DNA from: Zymomonas sp. | GTDB lineage: Bacteria > Pseudomonadota > Alphaproteobacteria > Sphingomonadales > Sphingomonadaceae | Length of the DNA: 19,519 bases | NCBI RefSeq assembly: GCF_020216885.1 | Contig: NZ_JAIWON010000103.1 | Location: 1 to 19,519, forward strand | Reading direction: 5' to 3' | Shown: piece by piece, positions 8,439-15,377 of the stretch | How positions within the stretch are numbered: the stretch's first letter is position 1 | How the letters are laid out: each line of letters starts with the position of its first letter | Notes under the pieces: generated by a model | Told to the model about the DNA's origin: nothing | Databases searched by the model: none | Seen by the model: only the letters and a program-made list of their open reading frames with translations | Program-made: the position numbers and the translations under genes

Positions 8439-9215
8439 TTAGTCGTCCAACTGAGCAAGATTGACGGCAGCATATTTACCACGGCGGTCTACTTCGAGTT
8501 CAAAGGAGAGACGATCTCCTTCGTTCAAGCTCGGCAGACCTGCACGTTCAACGGCAGAAATATGAACAAAAGCGTCAGGCTGACCATCATCACGCTGGAT
8601 GAAGCCAAAGCCTTTCATTGCATTGAAAAATTTAACGGTGCCGCTGGATTTTTCACCCGTCAACTGACGCTGCGGGCCACCACGGCTACCACCGAATTCA
8701 CCACCGCGCGGAGCAGGGGCAGATTCTGTAATGGGCAAAGGTTCACCTTCGATGCCGAGGTTGGTAGCAGAAACGCGACCACCACGATCGACCAAGGTAA
8801 AGCTTAAAGGCTGACCTTCAGCAAGACCGGTCAATCCGGCCTGTTCAACGGCAGAAATGTGAACAAACACATCTTCACCGCCATCATCGCGAACGATGAA
8901 GCCAAACCCTTTTTGGGAATTAAAGAATTTTACAACGCCAGTGCCTTCACCGACAACCTGGGGAGGCATACCGCCGCCGCCATTGCCGCCGCCGCGGCCA
9001 CCACGGAAACCGCCGCCGCCGTTGCCGCCACCAAAGCGGTCACCGCCGCCGAAGCGGTCGCCGCCACCGAAACGATCATTACCACCAAAGCGATCACCAC
9101 CGCCAAAACCACCACCGAAACGATCACCGCCGCCAAAACTATAGTCGTCGCCGCCAAAGCTATCACGTTTATCTCGGCCGCCACGCTGGCCACGTCTGCC
9201 TCTATCGAAACTCAT
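8439..9215 (-). CDS. Double cold-shock-domain protein with glycine-rich RG/FGG N-terminal tail
   Basis: A 258-residue protein predicted to bind single-stranded RNA or DNA. Residues 1-83 are a low-complexity tail: RGRRGQRGGRDKR, then DRFGGG-type repeats (31-64), then an RGG/NGGGG stretch. Cold-shock domain 1 spans about 91-155 (GVVKFFNSQKGFGFI, DVFVHIS), and domain 2 about 190-255 (GTVKFFNAMKGFGFI, DAFVHIS); both RNP1 (KGFGFI) and RNP2 motifs are intact. An RGG linker (170-181) joins them. The start at 9215 is chosen because an AAGGG site lies just upstream and the sequence before it is leader; a frame extension to 9311 has no coding character. Ordinary bacterial Csp proteins have one domain of about 70 residues. 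Two-domain forms are common in Alphaproteobacteria, but the long FGG/RGG tail is unusual. Likely a nucleic-acid chaperone for cold or stationary phase, by family. Confidence 0.93.
   Translation of the reverse strand: MSFDRGRRGQRGGRDKRDSFGGDDYSFGGGDRFGGGFGGGDRFGGNDRFGGGDRFGGGDRFGGGNGGGGFRGGRGGGNGGGGMPPQVVGEGTGVVKFFNSQKGFGFIVRDDGGEDVFVHISAVEQAGLTGLAEGQPLSFTLVDRGGRVSATNLGIEGEPLPITESAPAPRGGEFGGSRGGPQRQLTGEKSSGTVKFFNAMKGFGFIQRDDGQPDAFVHISAVERAGLPSLNEGDRLSFELEVDRRGKYAAVNLAQLDD
9024..9125 (-). repeat. In-frame tandem repeat of about 18 bases encoding DRFGGG
   Basis: Imperfect 15-30 base units encode DRFGGGFGGG, DRFGGN, DRFGGG, DRFGGG and DRFGGG in succession. Copies differ at third codon positions, so the array is not a fresh expansion, but it is the kind of tract that can change copy number by slippage without breaking the frame. 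Confidence 0.8.
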
Positions 9216-9254
9216 GCCCTTAAATACTTTCTTGGTTCGTCCAACTTCAATTCT

Positions 9255-9304
9255 GGGTATACATCGAACGAGAGACATATACCCTGCTGCGCCGACCGCT
9301 CGGC
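9255..9304 (-). promoter_or_regulatory. Two hairpins in the 5' leader of the cold-shock gene
   Basis: On the transcript, the distal hairpin pairs GCCGA with TCGGC around a GCGG loop (9304-9291). The proximal one pairs GGGUAUAUGUC with GAUGUAUACCC (11 pairs, two of them G-U) around an 8-base loop (9284-9255). They lie 40-90 bases before the start codon. This suggests a structured leader as in E. coli cspA mRNA, where folding controls translation with temperature; the regulatory role is inference. Confidence 0.5.
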
Positions 9305-9497
9305 ACAACACATATCTTCTTTACCGTGAAAACGCGATAACTGCGAGTAGTTTCCACACCAAACTAACAAATATATTAATAATTCAGATGAAATGAGTGA
9401 TTAAACAGGTCAAAATAGGCCGAATGATGCTCGAAAACAGTCTAAAAACGGCGGATATGGCTTGAGACAAGCGCCGCTTAGTTCTATGCCGCTTGCC

Positions 9498-10115
9498 ATG
9501 ACTGTTTATTTTCACGAAGAAGATTTGCCCAAAGATGCGCTTTCTGAGGGGGCTGTAGCCGTTGATACCGAAACAATGGGACTGATTACCCATCGTGATC
9601 GGCTGTGTGTTGTTCAAATTTCTGATGGTAAAGGCGACCAACATCTGGTGCGATTCGCACCGGATAGCGATTACAGCGCGCCCAATCTGAAAGCGGTGCT
9701 GTCCGACCCGAATCGACTCAAAATTTATCACTTCGGCCGCTTCGACATTGCAGCGATTCTCTATTATCTCGGAGTCATGGCGGCACCTGTCTATTGCACC
9801 AAAATCGCCTCAAAACTCGTCAGAACCTATACTGATCGCCATGGTCTAAAGGAACTGGTTCGCGAATTGCTGGGACAAGACATCTCAAAACAACAGCAAT
9901 GCTCTGACTGGGGCGGGGAAAAATTATCCGATGCGCAGCGGGAATATGCGGCCTCTGATGTTCGATTCTTGCATGGCCTGAAAGAAAAACTGGATATCCG
10001 TCTTAAACGTGAAAAACGGGAAGAACTGGCACAGGCTTGCTTTGACTTTCTCCCGACGCGCGCCAAGCTGGATATCGCAGGTTGGTCTGAAACCGATATT
10101 TTCGCCCATATGTAA
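9498..10115 (+). CDS. rnd: Short ribonuclease D (DEDDy 3'-5' exonuclease)
   Basis: A 205-residue exonuclease domain that by family trims RNA 3' ends, such as tRNA precursors. The DEDDy residues are visible: Asp23 and Glu25 in AVDTETMGL (Exo I), Asp83 in IYHFGRFDIAAIL (Exo II), and Tyr150/Asp154 in REYAASDVRFL (Exo III). It lacks the C-terminal HRDC domains of E. coli RNase D (about 375 residues), as is usual for this alphaproteobacterial subgroup. The start at 9498 gives MTVYFHEEDLP, the normal start of these proteins; in-frame ATG at 9486 and TTG at 9462 are possible but add non-conserved residues, and none has a clear ribosome-binding site. It precedes lptC by 32 bases and is probably co-transcribed with the lpt genes, a conserved neighbourhood in sphingomonads. 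Confidence 0.93.
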   Translation: MTVYFHEEDLPKDALSEGAVAVDTETMGLITHRDRLCVVQISDGKGDQHLVRFAPDSDYSAPNLKAVLSDPNRLKIYHFGRFDIAAILYYLGVMAAPVYCTKIASKLVRTYTDRHGLKELVRELLGQDISKQQQCSDWGGEKLSDAQREYAASDVRFLHGLKEKLDIRLKREKREELAQACFDFLPTRAKLDIAGWSETDIFAHM

Positions 10116-10147
10116 AATATAACGCCGTTTTCAGGATTGATTCTCTC

Positions 10148-10786
10148 ATGCCGGTCATGGCTCCTTCTAATGCATTTATCCAACGCCGATGGGCACTGGC
10201 TGGAGGTAGCCATGACAGGATAATCCATATTCTTCGGATTATTCTTCCTGTCGCTATTATTATTGTTGTTGCCATGATGGCGATCACGCCCCTCATCGGG
10301 CGGCGCGATCTCAGCTTTATGCTGTCACGCGATCATATTTCGACATCCAAAGAACGCATGAATCTGAAAAAGGCCATTTATCGCGGCCATGACGATCATG
10401 GTCGCATTTTTGAACTCAAGGCAGAATCGGCGACACAGCCGGATTCCAGTGATCCGCAGCTTTGGTTGACCGATCTTGTGGCCGAAATCACATTAGACAG
10501 CGGCCCTGCTACCGTAACGGCGCCCCATGGGCGTTATAATATGGACAATAATATATTGACCATCGACGGGGCAGCCCAACTGGTTATGGCTAACGGTTAT
10601 CGTGTTAATGGACAGGATGTTGTCCTTGACCTTGATAAACGACTGATTACCAGTCAACGTCCGGTTTCGGGACAATCGCCGAATGGTCATTTCCAAGGCC
10701 AAAGTCTCAATGTAGATCTTATCAATGGCAAGGCTGTTATGGATGGTCGAACCCATACCCATTTTGATCGCCGGTCAGGAGATTAA
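10148..10786 (+). CDS. lptC: LPS export protein LptC
   Basis: A 212-residue bitopic inner-membrane protein that receives lipopolysaccharide from LptB2FG and passes it to LptA. A single membrane helix near residues 25-48 (IIHILRIILPVAIIIVVAMMA) follows a short cytoplasmic tail, and the periplasmic part forms the LptC/OstA-type beta-jellyroll (ATVTAPHGRYNMDNNILTIDGAAQLVMANGYRVNGQDVVLDLDKRLI, then ISGQ-like PNGHFQGQSLNVDLINGKAVMDG). This strand pattern with TAPHGRYN...G, a degenerate repeat, is typical of the family in Alphaproteobacteria. An AGGA site lies 11 bases before the ATG. The next gene, lptA, starts 6 bases after the stop, so the two form an operon. Confidence 0.9.
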   Translation: MPVMAPSNAFIQRRWALAGGSHDRIIHILRIILPVAIIIVVAMMAITPLIGRRDLSFMLSRDHISTSKERMNLKKAIYRGHDDHGRIFELKAESATQPDSSDPQLWLTDLVAEITLDSGPATVTAPHGRYNMDNNILTIDGAAQLVMANGYRVNGQDVVLDLDKRLITSQRPVSGQSPNGHFQGQSLNVDLINGKAVMDGRTHTHFDRRSGD

Positions 10787-10792
10787 AAACCA

Positions 10793-11389
10793 ATGTATTC
10801 TGGCCTGAAAAATTATAAACCTCGTTCTTTTTTAACAGCAGCGGCCTTATCTCTCTGCGGGTTAACCCTGATCCTGACCCCATTATCCGCTCTGTCAGCA
10901 CAGGGCTTTCGCCATCACGACACCAATGCGCCTATTGATATTGATGCCGATCACAGCGAAGTGCTTTATAACGATAATCGAGCGATTTATTCCGGCCATG
11001 TCCGTGCAAGACAGGCGGACATGACCATCACGGCGGCCTATGTCCGCATTGCCTATACCATGCCCAAAAACTCGAAAACGGGCGAAGCCTCTCCCCAGAT
11101 GCAAAGGTTGGATGCCTCTGGTGGGGTCACCATCCAAACACCCGATGAAATAGCCAAGGGTGAAATTGCCATTTATGACGTGCCGAAAAGACTGGTCACC
11201 TTGGTCGGCCATGTTGAAATGGTGCGCGGCGATTCTGTCGTGCATGGGGCAAGGTTAATTATCGACCTTAACACCGGAAAAGGCACGATGGATGGCAGCC
11301 TTGTCGGTTCTAATGGCAGCCAAGGAAAAGGACGAGTAACCGGCCATTTCGTGGTTCCGCCCTCCAATCAGGATAACAAAAAACAATAA
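10793..11389 (+). CDS. lptA: LPS transport periplasmic bridge protein LptA
   Basis: A 198-residue periplasmic protein of the OstA/LptA family that forms the LPS-carrying bridge between LptC and LptD. It has a signal peptide (basic NYKPR, hydrophobic SFLTAAALSLCGLTLILTPLSA) with likely cleavage after ALSA near residue 36. The mature part starts with the conserved APIDIDADHSEVLYNDNRAIYSGHVRARQADMTITA, followed by MQRLDASGGVTIQTPDEIAKGEIAIYDVPKRLVTLVGHVEMVRGDSVVHGARLIIDLNTGKGTM, the repeated strands of the jellyroll. The AGGAG ribosome-binding site lies inside the end of lptC. The C-terminus is a flexible, basic, polar tail. It is the middle of an lptC-lptA-lptB set. Confidence 0.94.
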   Translation: MYSGLKNYKPRSFLTAAALSLCGLTLILTPLSALSAQGFRHHDTNAPIDIDADHSEVLYNDNRAIYSGHVRARQADMTITAAYVRIAYTMPKNSKTGEASPQMQRLDASGGVTIQTPDEIAKGEIAIYDVPKRLVTLVGHVEMVRGDSVVHGARLIIDLNTGKGTMDGSLVGSNGSQGKGRVTGHFVVPPSNQDNKKQ

Positions 11390-11603
11390 AATTTTAATAA
11401 AATAGTCTGATAAAATGCCCGTCTTGTTACCCATAGGACGGCCAAAATAAAAATATATCGGGGGAAATATGTTGTTATTTATTTTCCCCATTCATATTTT
11501 CTTTATGAATACGCTAAGATAACAACCAAAAGGTTGCCTGTTTTTCAATCGGTTAAGCAGGTTGCCTCTTTTTTTCTGCCTTTTTCCCGATATGGATTTG
11601 AGA
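11390..11603. other. Gap between lptA and lptB with a bulged hairpin
   Basis: This AT-rich gap carries no gene. A hairpin pairs GGGGAAAT (11461-11468) with ATTTTCCCC (11481-11489, one extra T) but is not followed by a clean T-run, so it is at best a partial terminator or processing site. The gap is large enough for lptB and rpoN to have their own promoter. A short direct repeat AGGTTGCCT occurs at 11531 and 11560. Confidence 0.35.
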
Positions 11604-12386
11604 ATGACTTCTGCCCGGAAAACCAAGGACAGCCTTTCTACGGAAGCCTACGATTCAGGTGTATCGCAAGGCTTATCCATTATTTCTATCGCGAAATCCT
11701 ACGATCACCGGCAAGTGTTGGAAGATGTTTCCTTAAATGTTGGTCGTGGTGAAGTCGTTGGCCTATTGGGGCCCAACGGGGCAGGTAAAACGACCTGTTT
11801 TTATTCGGTCATGGGATTAGTCAAACCGGATGCAGGCCGAATATTGCTCGACGGCCATGATATCACTGGCTTGCCGATGTATCGCCGCGCTATTCTGGGG
11901 CTAGGTTATCTCCCGCAGGAAACCTCTATTTTTCGTGGCTTATCAGTAGCACAAAATATCGATTCCGTCCTTGAACTCCATTATCCCGATAAAAAAGCCC
12001 GTAAAGAAAGACTGGATCAACTTCTTTCCGAATTTCACCTGACTAGACTTTATGATTCTCCAGCAATGGCGCTTTCTGGCGGTGAAAGACGACGCTGCGA
12101 AATTGCCCGAGCTTTGGCGGCCAATCCGTCCATCATGCTGCTGGATGAGCCTTTTGCCGGTATTGACCCGATCTCGATATCCGATATCCGCGATTTGATC
12201 GAAGACCTCTCCAACCGTGGAATCGGGGTGTTAATTACCGATCATAACGTCAGAGAAATGCTTGATATCGTTAATCGGGCTTGTATTATCTATGGCGGTC
12301 GGGTGCTTTTCCAAGGTACGCCAGAGGCCTTGGTTGCCGATGAAAATGTCCGACGGCTCTATCTCGGAGAAGATTTCACCCTTTAA
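11604..12386 (+). CDS. lptB: LPS export ABC transporter ATP-binding protein LptB
   Basis: A 260-residue ATPase that powers LPS extraction by LptFG at the inner membrane. All motifs are visible: Walker A GPNGAGKTT (56-64), Q-loop at LPQETSIF (103-110), ABC signature LSGGERRRCEIARAL (157-171), Walker B IMLLDEPFAGIDP (177-189), and H-loop LITDHNVREM (210-219). LSGGERRR and FAGIDPIS are specific to LptB. The start is uncertain: ATG 11604 has GGA 7 bases before it, ATG 11592 would add four residues without a ribosome-binding site, and a TTG at 11562 is unlikely. It is separated from lptA by about 210 bases and precedes rpoN by 47 bases, the common proteobacterial order. Confidence 0.95.
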   Translation: MTSARKTKDSLSTEAYDSGVSQGLSIISIAKSYDHRQVLEDVSLNVGRGEVVGLLGPNGAGKTTCFYSVMGLVKPDAGRILLDGHDITGLPMYRRAILGLGYLPQETSIFRGLSVAQNIDSVLELHYPDKKARKERLDQLLSEFHLTRLYDSPAMALSGGERRRCEIARALAANPSIMLLDEPFAGIDPISISDIRDLIEDLSNRGIGVLITDHNVREMLDIVNRACIIYGGRVLFQGTPEALVADENVRRLYLGEDFTL

Positions 12387-12433
12387 AATCCGGCTACGTC
12401 TGACTGACTGATAAGCAGGAGTGATAAGACAGG

Positions 12434-13933
12434 TTGCTAAGTCCAAGACTAGATATACGACAAAGCCAGTCTTTGGTTATGACGCCGCAACTTCAGCAGG
12501 CGATTCGTCTTCTTGCGCTTTCCAATCTTGAAATCGAAAGCTTCATTGCCGAGGAATTGAACAGCAATCCCCTCCTCGAAGCCAGTCATAACGAAGAGGC
12601 CTCCGAAAGCGGGGCGGAAAATCATTCTGATATCCCTGATGCCTCAAACGCCGACGATAATAACCCAACAGAGTATAATGACCCAAGTGACAGTCTTGAT
12701 GCCGATTATGCACAAGAAGTCTTTCATCATGATAGTCCAGCCGATAACCCAAGCAGCTTTACAGAAGGCGGATTAGACGGCAGCCTAGGCTTAAACAGTA
12801 TTCAATTATCAGGCTATGACGGGCTTGATCGGGAATTAACAGATCGAAATCAGGAAAGTCTGGCTGATCATCTGGAACATCAGGCTAGATTGTGCCTAAC
12901 GGGTGAAAAGCTAGCGATCGCCTGTCATCTAATCGACCTGATTGACGAAGCCGGATATCTAACCGAGTCTTTATCTTCCATCGCCTCGCATCTCAATATT
13001 ACAGAACAGGAAACGCTTGAGATTTTAAAGGTCATTCAAGGCTTTGACCCGACCGGTGTTGGCGCCCGCAATCTGGCAGAGTGTCTGATGCTCCAAGCCG
13101 AAGAAGCCGACAGACTTGATCCGGCGATGCGAAAACTGATTACCAATCTCGAATGGTTGTCACGCGGGGCATTACCCCGTTTAAAAAAGCTCTGTCAGGT
13201 CGATGACGAAGATTTCGCCGACATGATTCAAGAATTGCGGAATTACAACCCGAAACCGGGGCTAAAATTTGGTTCATCCCCTATCCAATCGGTTACACCG
13301 GATATTTATATTAAACGGATGAAAGACGGCTGGGCGATCGAACTCAACAATGCCACACTTCCGAAATTGCTAGTCAATCGCGCTTATTATTCTGAATTAA
13401 AAGCCCAGAAAACTGACAAAGCAGAGCAAAAAAACTGGCTGGACGAAAAATTGGCAAGCGCTAACTGGCTGGTCAGAGCTTTGGATCAACGCGCCCGCAC
13501 AATCATCAAGGTAACAGAAGCCATTGTCCAATATCAGGAAGGCTTTTTTCTAAAAGGGATCGAACAGCTCAAACCGCTAACGTTGCGGCAGGTAGCCGAA
13601 ACCATCAACATGCATGAATCCACGGTCAGTCGGGTTACGAACAACAAATATTTCTCCTGCGAACAAGGGATATTCGAATTAAAATATCTTTTCTCCAGCG
13701 GGATACAATCCAGCGGTTCCGAAGAAGGTGCCGCAGCCGAAGCCGTTAAAAGCCATATTGCCCGCTTCATCGCCCAAGAGGGTGCAAAAATCCTATCCGA
13801 TGACAAGCTGGTTGAACTGCTAAAAGCAAAAGGCTTCGCCATCGCTCGCCGAACAGTCGCCAAATATCGGGAAGCCATTGGCCTAGGCTCCTCTGTGCAA
13901 CGCCGCCGCCAAAAAGCGATCAGCGCTTCATAA
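12434..13933 (+). CDS. rpoN: RNA polymerase sigma-54 factor RpoN
   Basis: A 499-residue alternative sigma factor that directs transcription from -24/-12 promoters together with AAA+ enhancer-binding proteins; in related bacteria it serves nitrogen and other regulons. Region I is the conserved Gln-rich start (LSPRLDIRQSQSLVMTPQLQQAIRLLALSNLEI, residues 2-35). Region II is strongly acidic (about 48-110). Region III holds the core-binding part and a helix-turn-helix near TLRQVAETINMHESTVSRVTNNKY, and the RpoN box ARRTVAKYRE is at 471-480. The TTG start is the only one that keeps region I whole: an in-frame stop lies just upstream (12425) and an AGGAG site lies 12 bases before it. No hpf/raiA or ptsN follows; the next gene is the convergent metK. 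Confidence 0.96.
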   Translation: MLSPRLDIRQSQSLVMTPQLQQAIRLLALSNLEIESFIAEELNSNPLLEASHNEEASESGAENHSDIPDASNADDNNPTEYNDPSDSLDADYAQEVFHHDSPADNPSSFTEGGLDGSLGLNSIQLSGYDGLDRELTDRNQESLADHLEHQARLCLTGEKLAIACHLIDLIDEAGYLTESLSSIASHLNITEQETLEILKVIQGFDPTGVGARNLAECLMLQAEEADRLDPAMRKLITNLEWLSRGALPRLKKLCQVDDEDFADMIQELRNYNPKPGLKFGSSPIQSVTPDIYIKRMKDGWAIELNNATLPKLLVNRAYYSELKAQKTDKAEQKNWLDEKLASANWLVRALDQRARTIIKVTEAIVQYQEGFFLKGIEQLKPLTLRQVAETINMHESTVSRVTNNKYFSCEQGIFELKYLFSSGIQSSGSEEGAAAEAVKSHIARFIAQEGAKILSDDKLVELLKAKGFAIARRTVAKYREAIGLGSSVQRRRQKAISAS

Positions 13934-13947
13934 AAAGCCTAACCTAC

Positions 13948-13985
13948 AAAAAAGCCTGCTTCCTTTTCAGAAAACAGGCTTTTTT
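13948..13985. terminator. Bidirectional intrinsic terminator between rpoN and metK
   Basis: AAAAAAGCCTG pairs perfectly with CAGGCTTTTTT across a 16-base loop, so transcripts of either strand end in a stem followed by six U. It starts 14 bases after the rpoN stop and 30 bases past the metK stop. Confidence 0.88.
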
Positions 13986-14015
13986 AAAGGATAATGTCAA
14001 AAGACAATTCCAAGA

Positions 14016-15191
14016 TCAGGCAAAAGCGGCTTTCAGCTTATCAACCAGATCGAGTTTTTCCCACGGGAAGAAATCACCCTCGGCTTTACGACCGAAATGA
14101 CCATAAGCAGCAGAAGGCTTATAGATCGGCTTGTTCAACTTCAGATGGGTGCGAATACCCTTCGGAGTCAAACGGATCAGCTTCGGCAAGATTTCTTCAA
14201 TCTTGGCTTCATCAACCGTGCCGGTGCCATGAGTATCGACATAAAGCGACAGAGGTTCAGAAACACCGATGGCATAAGAAAGCTGGATCGTTACTTTCTT
14301 GGCTAAACCGGCGGCCACGATGTTCTTGGCAAGATAGCGGGCAACATAAGCGGCAGAACGATCGACCTTGGTCGGATCTTTACCCGAGAAAGCACCACCA
14401 CCATGAGGAGCGGCACCGCCATAGGTGTCAACGATAATCTTACGCCCCGTTAAACCGGCATCACCATCAGGGCCCCCGATTTCAAACAAACCGGTAGGAT
14501 TGACAAAAATAGCCTTGTCATCCGGCATCCAACCTTTAGGCAAAACATCTTCATAAACCGATTTGACATAGTCGCGCAGCTTAGCCTGACCTTCTTTCGA
14601 GCTTAAAGCTGGACTATGCTGGGTGGACAGAACCAAAGCAGAAGCTCTGACCGGCACACCCTTTTCATAAACCAAAGTCACCTGACTTTTGGCATCAGGT
14701 TCCAGAAAATCGACTTTTTTCTGGTGACGGTCTTCAGCCAGACGTTCCAGAATGCGATGCGCATAATAAAGGGTCGCGGGCATATAGTCAGGCGTTTCAT
14801 CGGTAGCAAAACCGAACATAATGCCCTGATCGCCTGCACCTTCGTCTTTATCTTCACCGGCATCGACACCTTGGGCGATATCGGCAGACTGCGCATGCAG
14901 ATGGTTAGCGAATTCAGCCGTTCTCCAATCAAATCCGGTCTGCTCGTAACCAATTTCACGTACAGTTTCACGAACCGTCTTTTCGATTTCTTCTTCACTG
15001 ACCGGAACAGCCGAACGGACTTCACCGCCGATAATGATACGCTGCGTGGTAACCAGCGTTTCACAGGCGACGCGGGCTTCTGGGTCACGGGAAAGATACA
15101 AATCGACGATGGCATCAGAAATCTGGTCAGCAACCTTATCGGGATGGCCTTCGGACACGCTCTCGGACGTAAACAGGTAGTTGCTACGCAT
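14016..15191 (-). CDS. metK: S-adenosylmethionine synthetase
   Basis: A 391-residue enzyme making S-adenosylmethionine from methionine and ATP, supplying methyl groups throughout the cell. Motifs: [18 protein letters not shown] at residues 13-30 (catalytic His16, metal-binding Asp18), [15 protein letters not shown] at 118-132, and the phosphate-loop [19 protein letters not shown] at 264-282, all intact. Length matches the family (about 380-400). It follows lnt on the same strand after a gap of 186 bases; lnt-metK adjacency is usual in sphingomonads, where trmB often follows, but here the next gene is the convergent rpoN. The AAGGA ribosome-binding site lies 13 bases before the ATG and is inside a small hairpin. 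Confidence 0.97.
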   Translation of the reverse strand: MRSNYLFTSESVSEGHPDKVADQISDAIVDLYLSRDPEARVACETLVTTQRIIIGGEVRSAVPVSEEEIEKTVRETVREIGYEQTGFDWRTAEFANHLHAQSADIAQGVDAGEDKDEGAGDQGIMFGFATDETPDYMPATLYYAHRILERLAEDRHQKKVDFLEPDAKSQVTLVYEKGVPVRASALVLSTQHSPALSSKEGQAKLRDYVKSVYEDVLPKGWMPDDKAIFVNPTGLFEIGGPDGDAGLTGRKIIVDTYGGAAPHGGGAFSGKDPTKVDRSAAYVARYLAKNIVAAGLAKKVTIQLSYAIGVSEPLSLYVDTHGTGTVDEAKIEEILPKLIRLTPKGIRTHLKLNKPIYKPSAAYGHFGRKAEGDFFPWEKLDLVDKLKAAFA

Positions 15192-15377
15192 AGAAAAAGG
15201 ATTTTCCTTATCTGTTAAACCTAAAAATGAAGCTGGCCTGACAGTTTCCCGATCAGATAGGGAAAGAATTTTCTGCCTTTCGCGACAGACTTACTTCCCC
15301 AAAACCAATCCCCATCTAAAAGTGACACGCTATAGAAAGATGGAATATAAAGATATAAATCTTTCCTTATATCAAGA
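15192..15377 (-). promoter_or_regulatory. metK leader with small hairpins, one covering the ribosome-binding site
   Basis: The gap between lnt and metK can form, on the metK strand, TTTATA-rich and other small hairpins: AAAGAT/ATCTTT (15364-15349, 4-base loop), TCTG/CAGA (15289-15272), TTTCCC/GGGAAA (15265-15245, 9-base loop) and AAGGA-AAA-TCCTT (15209-15197), which pairs the likely ribosome-binding site. I could not match it to the SAM-II or SAM/SAH riboswitch consensus known from Alphaproteobacteria, so no riboswitch is claimed. Confidence 0.35.

Noticed and set aside
9216..9311. N-terminal extension of the cold-shock protein to 9311
   Set aside because: The added 32 residues look like translated leader, the region folds into hairpins, and a good AAGGG site precedes the ATG at 9215.
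8859..9329. Long plus-strand and alternative minus-strand open frames across the glycine-rich part of the cold-shock gene
   Set aside because: They are shadows of the GC-rich repeats: the translations are monotonous Ala/Thr/Val or Pro/Lys/Arg tracts, lack ribosome-binding sites, and overlap a gene with two intact conserved domains.
11531..11568. Direct repeat AGGTTGCCT, 29 bases apart, before lptB
   Set aside because: Only nine bases in two copies; could be chance and does not resemble a mobile-element border or a known site.
14616..15218. A 200-codon frame opposite metK
   Set aside because: It lies wholly antisense to a well-conserved enzyme, and its composition is explained by the complementary codon pattern.
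15192..15377. A SAM-II or SAM/SAH riboswitch before metK
   Set aside because: I could not find the conserved pseudoknot sequences; only small generic hairpins are visible.
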